Shown here one piece after another: positions 58,011 through 64,000 of a stretch of 64,000 nt of DNA. The position numbers and the translations under genes are program-made. The stretch comes from RGIG4608 sp045651165 (lineage in GTDB: Bacteria; Bacillota; Clostridia; Oscillospirales; CAG-272), in contig JAZRRX010000013.1 of assembly GCA_045651165.1 (NCBI GenBank), positions 73,547 through 137,546 on the forward strand, written 5' to 3'. Below the pieces are notes generated by a model. It ran no database searches. It was given only the letters and a program-made list of their open reading frames with translations, and had not been told where the DNA came from. Every line of letters starts with the position of its first letter. The first letter of the stretch is position 1.

Positions 58011-59183
58011 ATGAATATATCATCTCCTGCACAGCGTCATCATCATTTTGATGTATTTAAACTGTTGCATGAACTCCAATCGAAATTTATCGATTTTGCA
58101 TCAAAAAATTTTGTGCTTGTAATTGCGGCAACCTTGGCGATTGCCTCATGCTTTGTGATTAAACCCGATGTGCAATATATTGAATATTTCGATTTCAAAA
58201 CACTTACATGTCTTTTCTGTACACTTGCAGTTATCTGCGCACTCAAAAATATTAGATTTTTCACAATTACAGCTAAAAAAATAGTTACCCTCACAGGTAA
58301 CACTCGTTCACTTGCTTTGGCTCTTGTGTATATAACCTTTATCGGCTCAATGTTCCTTGCCAATGATATGGCACTTTTGACATTCTTACCCTTAGGTTAT
58401 CTTTCGCTTTCTGCCACAAACAAGGAAAAATATATGGCTCCAATATTCATTATTCAGAATATTGCCGCTAACCTTGGTGGTATGTTAACTCCCTTTGGCA
58501 ATCCCCAAAACCTCTATATTTACACTAAGTTCAACATTCCCACATTAGAGTTTATGGGAATAATGCTACTTCCCTTCGTTTTGTCAATTATACTTTTCAC
58601 CGCGGGGTGCTTGTTTATCCCCAAAGAAAGTCTTACACTTGAAAATGAAGAAAAAGAGAAAATTGCTCCCAAAAAGACTGCGTTTTATCTTGTTCTCTTC
58701 GCCATAACAATTTTGATGGTATTTAGAGTTATCCCCTATTATATCTGCCTGCCAATAATTTTGATTTCAATTTTGGCAACGGACAAAAATGCGCTTACAA
58801 AGGTTGACTATCCTTTGCTTTTGACCTTTGCTTGCTTCTTCTTGCTAGCAGGTAACGTATCAAGAATTGAAGCCGTAAACGTTTTCTTTTCTAACTTGCT
58901 TGAAAAGAATACACTTTTAACAAGTATATTCTCTTGCCAAATTATAAGTAATGTTCCCTCTGCAATTTTGCTCTCTGAATTCACAGGAAATTATCGCGAA
59001 TTGCTACTCGGTGTTAACATCGGTGGTGTTGGTACTCTCATTTCCTCTCTTGCAAGTCTAATTACCTTCCGTGAATATACATCCCACGTTAAAGGTAAGA
59101 CATTGCAATATCTTGGGCTTTTCACAGCGCTTAATTTTGGATTTCTTATCGTCCTTGCGACAACAACAATGTTGTTTTTATAA
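58011..59183 (+). CDS. SLC13/ArsB-type permease
   Basis: This 390-residue protein has about ten to eleven helices. Typical segments are FIGSMFLANDMALLTFLPLG with the ND motif, NIAANLGGMLTPFGNPQNL (a conserved GNPQN substrate-binding turn), and SNVPSAILLSEF in the second half (the matching hairpin). These are marks of the ion-transporter superfamily (CitMHS, DASS, ArsB). Substrate may be a dicarboxylate, arsenite or another anion; no arsR or other clue is nearby. An RBS AGGTAGG lies upstream of ATG 58011. It is a single gene. Confidence 0.85.
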   Translation: MNISSPAQRHHHFDVFKLLHELQSKFIDFASKNFVLVIAATLAIASCFVIKPDVQYIEYFDFKTLTCLFCTLAVICALKNIRFFTITAKKIVTLTGNTRSLALALVYITFIGSMFLANDMALLTFLPLGYLSLSATNKEKYMAPIFIIQNIAANLGGMLTPFGNPQNLYIYTKFNIPTLEFMGIMLLPFVLSIILFTAGCLFIPKESLTLENEEKEKIAPKKTAFYLVLFAITILMVFRVIPYYICLPIILISILATDKNALTKVDYPLLLTFACFFLLAGNVSRIEAVNVFFSNLLEKNTLLTSIFSCQIISNVPSAILLSEFTGNYRELLLGVNIGGVGTLISSLASLITFREYTSHVKGKTLQYLGLFTALNFGFLIVLATTTMLFL

Positions 59184-59195
59184 TAAAACAGATAT

Positions 59196-59286
59196 AATAA
59201 CTCCCAAGGAATTGCCTTGGGAGTATTTCTTTCTTTAGTATGGAAACAGAAAAACCACGGCTCGTTTGAACCGTGGTTTTTATTTA
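59196..59286. terminator. two terminators in tandem between converging genes
   Basis: ACTCCCAAGG (59200-59209)/CCTTGGGAGT (59215-59224) ends the permease gene. AAAAACCACGG (59250-59260)/CCGTGGTTTTT (59270-59280) is A- and T-flanked and serves the minus-strand gene at 59315. Confidence 0.85.
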
Positions 59287-59314
59287 TTATATTATTATCT
59301 CGACAGATTGGAAT

Positions 59315-59872
59315 TTAACAAGCTCCTAGAAATTCATCTATTTTTGCTAAAATATCTTTATCTGTTTGATAAGAAAAATCGTCAGCGTTAATATATATGA
59401 TGTTGCCAATAATTTCTTCTGATCTTGAATATTCAGCATAACTTTTAAAATCATCAAAAATATCTAATGTTGTACTTAAATGTACGGGATGTCTATTTTC
59501 ATTTTGTGCTCGATTTATATATCTTTTATGCAAAACCTCAACATCACCTCGAAGAACAAGTGTAAGTACTTCATAATTATATTCAAATGCTATTTTATGT
59601 AATCTTTCCAACTCTGTTGTGTGGAAATTTGATTCTAAAATAAGATTTTTACTTAATTTTCCAAACTCCGAAAAAATAAATAACATCAATTCCATTGATA
59701 CATTAGATAATCTTTTGTTTTCTTCTCTATTTGAAAAGCCAATATTATCTCCCAGTATTTCTTTAATCGAATCCTTAAAAAACACATTTGTATCGTATCT
59801 TTGGGATAGAATATTTGCAAATGTTGATTTACCTGTTGCTAAATCTCCCGTAATCAATAAAAGTTTTCTCAT
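59315..59872 (-). CDS. small P-loop kinase (AAA_33/zeta-toxin-like fold)
   Basis: This 185-residue protein has Walker A GDLATGKST (8-16) and a compact NMP-kinase-like layout. ESNFH sits in the middle, and a basic lid-like segment contains HKRYINRAQNENRHPVH (about 112-128). It resembles bacterial kinases of the chloramphenicol phosphotransferase/zeta-toxin group, acting on small molecules. No antitoxin gene is adjacent. AGGTGATT precedes ATG 59872. Function is open. Confidence 0.7.
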   Translation of the reverse strand: MRKLLLITGDLATGKSTFANILSQRYDTNVFFKDSIKEILGDNIGFSNREENKRLSNVSMELMLFIFSEFGKLSKNLILESNFHTTELERLHKIAFEYNYEVLTLVLRGDVEVLHKRYINRAQNENRHPVHLSTTLDIFDDFKSYAEYSRSEEIIGNIIYINADDFSYQTDKDILAKIDEFLGAC

Positions 59873-59939
59873 AAATCACCTCATCAAATTCAAGTTTAAC
59901 TAACAGTAAGATTATAACACAAATTTATGAGGAAGTAAA

Positions 59940-60084
59940 TAGGACGGCCTGGACTTTCACTCCCCCACCCTATTTTTACTAAAATATTTTGAGTTTAAAT
60001 TTTCTTACGAAAACCGTCAAAGCTTTCGTCAGAATCTCTCTGCGAGAGACTGAATGTGAATGCTACGAGGACTTCGGATAAAGT
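59940..60084. other. non-coding stretch at the presumed element junction
   Basis: It holds no ORF or promoter I can support. Short palindromes (CTCTCTGCGAGAG) are present. It separates the chromosomal kinase gene from the recombinase end and may contain host DNA next to the attachment site. Confidence 0.45.
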
Positions 60085-61653
60085 TTAAGAAGAAAAAGCC
60101 AATAAAAAAGCACCGCTTTTGCGGTGCTTTTCTCTTGGCTCCCCACCAAGTAGATTGTACGAACCGGATTTTTTTGAAAAGGCAGAGTCGATCTGCCTTT
60201 CTATTTCTGTAATAGTCTCGGTATTTATTGTATGAGGTTCAACTATATCAGTAAAATTATAAGTAATTATAACCTTATCAGGATATAATATGACCTCGCG
60301 CACAAAAGTGTTAACTATTACCTTTTGTATCTTAATATCTTCCGTATTTTCAAACACCTTGCTTTTTAAGTATTCCTCAATTCCTTCTATAGTAAGATAA
60401 GTATAATTGCGTTGTTTTTCGCGTTCTATGTCAAAGTCGTATTGCATAATTTCAGTTTCGAGCTCTCTTAATCGGTTCTTGGTCATTTCTGTAATAATTC
60501 CCTGCTCGATGGCTTTAATAAGATTGTTACTTGCCTTGACTGCTTCATCACGTTTCTTCATAAGCAATTTCAAATTGCTATTATCGTTACTCTCTTTTTC
60601 GTGCAGTTTGAAAATCGATTCTGCTATCATACGGATGTTTTCGGGAGTCTTTAACATCTTCGTAGTAGCATTAACTACCAGATCTTCAAGATAGTGTTTG
60701 TGTACTGCTTTTATATCACAAGGTTTCTTTCTGCGGCGACGTGTTAAACATATGTAGTAATAATGTATATTTCCGTTTCTGCTAGTTCCACTTTCGCCAC
60801 TCATTTTGTGTTTACAGTTTCCACATACAAGCTTACCTGAAAGTATATAATCGTATATTTCTTTTTTGCGGCTTGGTGCAATTTTATTTGCTTCATTAAT
60901 TGCCTGTACTGCATACCAAAGTTCGTCGGAAATAATACGAGGAAAGATATTATCGTAAACAACTCCGTGATGCTCTACCATGCCCGTATAGCGTTTATTA
61001 TGTAATATGTAATAAACGTGCTTTTCATTCAGCAATTTTCCGTCTTTTCTACGAATACCTCTTTCTTGCAAATCCCTTACAATTGCGCGTGCTTTATATC
61101 CTTGAGTGTATTTTGTAAATACTTCAACGACTATTGCGGCTTCGTATTCATTAATTACATATTTCTTATTTACAACATCATAACCGAAAATGGGATAACC
61201 ACCAGTAGTATTTCCCTTTATCCAGCTTTCACGAATACCTCTATTTACTTTTTGAGAAAGTTCTTCTGAATAGTATTGGTTAAAACCTTCAAGCAAAGCT
61301 TCCATAAGCGTACCCTCGGGACTATCGGGAATCTGCTCCATAGCCGATAACAACTTAACACCGTTGTCCTTTAGGGTCTTTTTATGGATAACTGACTCGT
61401 ACTTATTACGAGAAAAACGGTCGAGCTTATATACAATAACGTAATCCCATTGTCTTTTTGCACTGTCCTTCAACATACACTGAAAATCAAGACGGTTATC
61501 GTTAGTGCCGGTCATAGCTCTGTCTATGTAGGTATCGAGAATTAGAATATCGTGATCCTTTGCATATTTTTGACAAACCCTGAGCTGACCTTCAATAGAC
61601 TGCTCTGTTTGAGCATCGCTCGAATATCTTGCGTAAATAACTGCTGTTTTCAT
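60085..61653 (-). CDS. large serine recombinase
   Basis: This 522-residue site-specific recombinase has a resolvase catalytic domain (about 1-150) with the active Ser in YARYSS (about residue 10) and DRFSRN. Then come the recombinase domain (about 165-265: YPIFGYDVVNKKYVINEYEAA), a zinc ribbon with CGNCKHKM (C near 287 and 290) and C...C in YICLTRRRRKKPC, and a coiled coil (about 365-420). The last residues, YNLLGGEPREKHRKSGAF, read through an intrinsic terminator, so the natural end may differ. AAAGGAG precedes ATG 61653. It marks an integrated element. Confidence 0.93.
   Translation of the reverse strand: MKTAVIYARYSSDAQTEQSIEGQLRVCQKYAKDHDILILDTYIDRAMTGTNDNRLDFQCMLKDSAKRQWDYVIVYKLDRFSRNKYESVIHKKTLKDNGVKLLSAMEQIPDSPEGTLMEALLEGFNQYYSEELSQKVNRGIRESWIKGNTTGGYPIFGYDVVNKKYVINEYEAAIVVEVFTKYTQGYKARAIVRDLQERGIRRKDGKLLNEKHVYYILHNKRYTGMVEHHGVVYDNIFPRIISDELWYAVQAINEANKIAPSRKKEIYDYILSGKLVCGNCKHKMSGESGTSRNGNIHYYYICLTRRRRKKPCDIKAVHKHYLEDLVVNATTKMLKTPENIRMIAESIFKLHEKESNDNSNLKLLMKKRDEAVKASNNLIKAIEQGIITEMTKNRLRELETEIMQYDFDIEREKQRNYTYLTIEGIEEYLKSKVFENTEDIKIQKVIVNTFVREVILYPDKVIITYNFTDIVEPHTINTETITEIERQIDSAFSKKSGSYNLLGGEPREKHRKSGAFLLAFSS
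60103..60133 (-). terminator. terminator inside the 3' end of the recombinase ORF
   Basis: AAAAGCACCGC (60106-60116) pairs with GCGGTGCTTTT (60121-60131), with T on the minus strand. The annotated stop (60087-60085) lies beyond it. Confidence 0.75.
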
Positions 61654-61700
61654 TATTTCTACTCCTTTTTCTTAAATTTATCTTTCGACAACTCGGAGCA

Positions 61701-61818
61701 ATCAGAAATCGGTGCAGTCTGTCAAGGAAAAAGGAAAAAATATTGCGTGAAAATATTCCTCTTTAATTGTTTAAGTGATATTTTTTACCCTTGACAGCAA
61801 GGCGGTTTCTGATATAAT
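61701..61818. promoter_or_regulatory. divergent promoter region with imperfect inverted repeat
   Basis: ATCAGAAATCGGTGCAGTCTGTCAAGG (61701-61727, read as two parts) is mirrored by CCTTGACAGCAAGGCGGTTTCTGAT (61789-61813). The right copy carries TTGACA (61791-61796) and TATAAT (61813-61818, 16-bp spacer) for the small gene. The left copy has TTGACA toward the recombinase with a poor -10. Shared operator sites for one regulator are plausible. Confidence 0.55.
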
Positions 61819-61924
61819 CCCCCGAGAAGAAAGATTTTTTCTCTTGTTTTTCATTTTAATTTCTAACCTGTTCACATCTTGAACACGTTAAAAGTTAAAA
61901 TTGAGAAAAAAAGGAGGATTTTTT

Positions 61925-62101
61925 ATGAAACACGAAATTATTAACAACGGGAAACCCAATCTCAAAAATATGTCAAAGGCAGAATTTAACATATTTTGCC
62001 AAAGTATTCTTGATATTATCATTGAGGAAGAAAAGAACAAAGAAAAATCGCCATCAGAACATTCCATATTATATATAGGAACTGCAGTTGAAAAGTTATA
62101 A
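61925..62101 (+). CDS. small hypothetical protein next to the recombinase
   Basis: This 58-residue protein has a strong AAGGAGG site 8 bases before ATG 61925. It is amphipathic-helical (NMSKAEFNIFCQSILDII, then an acidic KEKS stretch), with no signal and no recognised family. It has its own promoter and terminator and is divergent from the recombinase. A recombination directionality factor or a small regulator is one possibility, by location only. Confidence 0.6.
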   Translation: MKHEIINNGKPNLKNMSKAEFNIFCQSILDIIIEEEKNKEKSPSEHSILYIGTAVEKL

Positions 62102-62134
62102 ATTTAATATGGCTACTGTAGTAACACTTATAGC

Positions 62135-62176
62135 GTAAATTAAGGCTACCATCATCAGATGGTAGCCTTAATTTGT
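62135..62176. terminator. strong bidirectional terminator
   Basis: TTAAGGCTACCATC (62140-62153) and GATGGTAGCCTTAA (62158-62171) form a perfect 14-bp stem with an ATCA loop, between the small gene and the converging anti-sigma gene. Confidence 0.88.
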
Positions 62177-62206
62177 ATAATCCGACTATTAAGTTAAATC
62201 ATTTCC

Positions 62207-62965
62207 CTAATGAACCACAATCCCCTCAGCTATTTTAATCAACTCAAATGATGATTCAAATACTCCATATATCCAATATTTATAATTCTTATCTTGCCAT
62301 ATTAAATAATAGGTGTCTTCTTCGTTGCCATAAGATATCAACAATCCTTCAAAGCCGTTAATTTTAACACTTACAAGTGTATCTCCAGCTTCTTTATCAA
62401 CTGTTAAATCTTCATCATTTGAATCATTTATTATTGTCTGTGTCAAAACAAATTTAATATTCCCTTTAGAATCATAATAATCAAAAGAAACAAAGATAGG
62501 GTCTTCAATAGTAAGTACTGAATAATACCCCTCCGGCAAATATGTAGCCACAGCTTCCTTTTCTATACTACTTGGTGGAGTTTTATTCGTATTGGGATCA
62601 CTTGATGAGTTATTCATATTAGGATTTGTAGTGTTTTCCGGTTCAAATGAAACATCAATATATTCATCATACCATTCAACAATAATATTCCAAATAGCTT
62701 CGCGAACTTTTGGAATACACATGCAAGCTGTAAATATTAAAGAAATAGCTAACAAGGCAGCCACAAGCACTATACGCCAACTTGGTGTTCGCGTTGACTT
62801 TACTCTTTTCCCCTGCACTATTTTCAATATTCGGTTTTTAAATTTAGGATTGTCTTTGACATCAGATACGTCCATATCCAAAAAAGCCTGTGCTTCTCTT
62901 AATACGGTTGGGAACAACGAAGCAGAAAGTATAGCATCAAAATTTTTAGCGTGTAATTCGTTCAT
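62207..62965 (-). CDS. probable anti-sigma factor with DUF4367-like outer domain
   Basis: This protein has about 252 residues: a cytoplasmic N-terminal part of about 65 residues, one membrane helix (about 66-85: WRIVLVAALLAISLIFTAC), an Asn/Ser/Pro linker, and an extracellular domain. YLPEGYYSVLTIEDP and GFEGLLISYGNEEDTYYLIWQD in that domain resemble DUF4367. ATG 62965 has GGAG 9 bases upstream; ATG 62974 would overlap the same site. The start overlaps the sigma gene 3' end. It probably holds the sigma factor inactive. Confidence 0.75.
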   Translation of the reverse strand: MNELHAKNFDAILSASLFPTVLREAQAFLDMDVSDVKDNPKFKNRILKIVQGKRVKSTRTPSWRIVLVAALLAISLIFTACMCIPKVREAIWNIIVEWYDEYIDVSFEPENTTNPNMNNSSSDPNTNKTPPSSIEKEAVATYLPEGYYSVLTIEDPIFVSFDYYDSKGNIKFVLTQTIINDSNDEDLTVDKEAGDTLVSVKINGFEGLLISYGNEEDTYYLIWQDKNYKYWIYGVFESSFELIKIAEGIVVH

Positions 62966-63524
62966 ATACTTCATCTCCCAATATATCTCTCAATTTGTTC
63001 TTTGCGCGAAAGATCCTGCTATTCACTTTGCCCGTTTCTATGTTTAATACTTTGGCTATATGAATATTTTTCATATGATAATAGTATTTAAGAACAATTA
63101 CATCTCTATACATATCTTCCAATTGGTCAACAGCATTACTAACAATTAAGCTTGTTTCTTTATCTATTACTATTTTCTCTACATCAGCATCTTCATCCTC
63201 TATATCATATATAGATTCGTAAACATTTTCATATGTCTCTACAATTTTTGCGTGCCTCTTATTCCTATTGTAGATATTTATTGCTGCATACTTTGTATAA
63301 ATATGTACAAGCGCCGCAGTTGATTTATCCTCCGGCTTTCTAAATTTATCATACGTTGCGGTTATATTGTAAAATGCATCTTGTAGTGCATCTAAAGAAT
63401 CGTGATAGTTTTTCAAAATATCATATGCTGTTGCATACATCTTTTTGTAGTATAAGTTATAGATACCCTCTACTATCTCACGCTTCTCATCATCTTCAAT
63501 CGAATGTATATACGTTAAAATCAT
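62946..63524 (-). CDS. ECF-type sigma factor
   Basis: This 192-residue sigma-70-like protein has region 2 (about 20-90: MYATAYDILKNYHDSLDALQDAFYNI) and region 4 (about 130-185: LEDMYRDVIVLKYYYHMKNIHIAKVLNIETGKVNSRIFRAKNKL in blocks) and no long region 1. It overlaps the anti-sigma gene by about 20 bases and lies 7 bases after the XRE gene, so the three form one operon. The start ATG 63524 has only a weak purine-rich site. Confidence 0.85.
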   Translation of the reverse strand: MILTYIHSIEDDEKREIVEGIYNLYYKKMYATAYDILKNYHDSLDALQDAFYNITATYDKFRKPEDKSTAALVHIYTKYAAINIYNRNKRHAKIVETYENVYESIYDIEDEDADVEKIVIDKETSLIVSNAVDQLEDMYRDVIVLKYYYHMKNIHIAKVLNIETGKVNSRIFRAKNKLRDILGDEVYERITR

Positions 63525-63531
63525 ATCTTTT

Positions 63532-63900
63532 TCACTTGTTTTCTGTCATGTACTTGATTTCCATATCTATCAAATCTTCGATATGACGCTGTTGATCATG
63601 CGTTAATACTGACATCTTCTTAGTAATATTACTAGGTATGATTTCTTTATCGATATCAATATAGTCGCAAAGTAATTCATCAGCAGTAACACCTAAAGCA
63701 TTAACAATACATATCAACGTATCAAAGCTTGGTACTTTACTTCCACGCTCAAGCTGTGGAATATATGAGTCAAGCACACCAACTTTAGCCGCAAGAGTTT
63801 TAGTAGAAATATTCTTGCTCTTTCTTATCTCTCTCAATCTTTTACCTAAAAATTCGCCCGATACCTTGCTTTCCTGATAGTCTGTTTTTCTTCGTGACAT
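63532..63900 (-). CDS. XRE-family helix-turn-helix regulator
   Basis: The protein has 122 residues. The HTH domain (about 18-75) has LREIRKSKNISTKTLAAKVGVLDSYIPQLERGSKVP in blocks, the classic Cro/CI pattern, with a C-terminal helical tail (about 90-122). GGAGGGAT precedes ATG 63900. It heads the sigma/anti-sigma operon, and a palindrome overlaps its start region (see 63912), so autoregulation is likely. Host target is unknown. Confidence 0.88.
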   Translation of the reverse strand: MSRRKTDYQESKVSGEFLGKRLREIRKSKNISTKTLAAKVGVLDSYIPQLERGSKVPSFDTLICIVNALGVTADELLCDYIDIDKEIIPSNITKKMSVLTHDQQRHIEDLIDMEIKYMTENK

Positions 63901-63911
63901 TTTATCCCTCC

Positions 63912-63939
63912 ATTAGATTTTTTCTTATCTAATAGTATA
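63912..63939 (-). promoter_or_regulatory. probable operator and -10 of the XRE operon
   Basis: ATTAGAT (63912-63918) and ATCTAAT (63927-63933) form a 7-bp inverted repeat with an 8-bp spacer, just downstream of a minus-strand -10 TATACT (63939-63934). No good -35 is seen. Position fits a repressor site of the adjacent XRE protein. Beyond 63940 nothing is recognised. Confidence 0.55.
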
Positions 63940-64000
63940 ATGCACCTTCCATATTTCTTAAATACACTATCCGATTTTCTAAATCTATTGGGTGGGTTTG

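Noticed and set aside
59315..59872. Zeta-toxin half of a toxin-antitoxin system
   Set aside because: The kinase fold is compatible, but there is no small antitoxin gene next to it and no other addiction feature.

Overview
The window reads as a chromosomal segment of a low-GC, spore-forming Bacillota, most likely an uncultured gut-type Clostridia. This is an inference. It rests on a CwlD-type spore amidase, a SpoIIQ-like M23 protein, a Cys T-box leader, strong Gram-positive Shine-Dalgarno sites, consensus sigma-A promoters with 17-bp spacers, BspA-like leucine-rich-repeat proteins, a VTC/DUF4956 cluster and a DUF5685/J-domain operon. No rRNA gene is present to fix the taxonomy.

Layout. 1-1320: TPP riboswitch plus thiT, then rnpB. 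1320-5810: FkbM methyltransferase, palindromic repeat, cwlD, radA, and a membrane protein behind a structured leader. 5.9-8.6 kb: the rpmG-secE-nusG-rplK-rplA-secG block, with structured RNA leaders before rpmG and rplK. 8.6-15.4 kb: ruvX, SpoIIQ-like protein, an ECF sigma/anti-sigma/Cys-rich lipoprotein operon, a MATE and TVP38-like pair, dut and a hydrolase. 15.5-20 kb: a BspA-like LRR protein, a YitT protein and gap. 19.8-22.2 kb: the membrane protein/J-domain/DUF5685 operon and a small ORF. 22.2-27.4 kb: a VTC-domain/DUF4956/beta-helix lipoprotein operon divergent from a two-component system. 27.5-34 kb: rny, fba, a 6S-like RNA candidate, a second palindromic repeat, and a copper ATPase with an in-frame C-terminal CopZ-like domain carrying its own ribosome-binding site. 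34-39.6 kb: an SDR, an AAA+CYTH protein, repeated tRNA-Ser 3'-end tags, tRNA-Ser, tRNA-Thr, tRNA-Tyr, a PEN-repeat protein and MgtC. 39.7-48.1 kb: trkA-trkH-acyltransferase, a Cys T-box operon (cysE-cysS-gtrA) and aspS. 48-59.3 kb: a second Cys-rich secreted protein, an MFS plus GH2 operon, a lipoprotein, a 1302-residue BspA-like protein and an SLC13-like permease. 59.3-64 kb: a P-loop kinase, then what looks like the left end of an integrated element: a large serine recombinase, a small ORF and an XRE/sigma/anti-sigma operon.

Most genes are housekeeping or envelope functions in short operons separated by clear intrinsic terminators, many of them serving both strands. No CRISPR array or recognised defence system is visible. 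The least explained parts are the structured leaders at about 5.0 and 5.95 kb, the minus-strand RNA at 30.85-31.06 kb, the DUF5685/J-domain operon, the nested CopZ start, the tRNA-Ser tag repeats at 37.07-37.5 kb, and the recombinase-bounded right edge. Structures, promoters and starts were read by eye; no folding program or database search was run.
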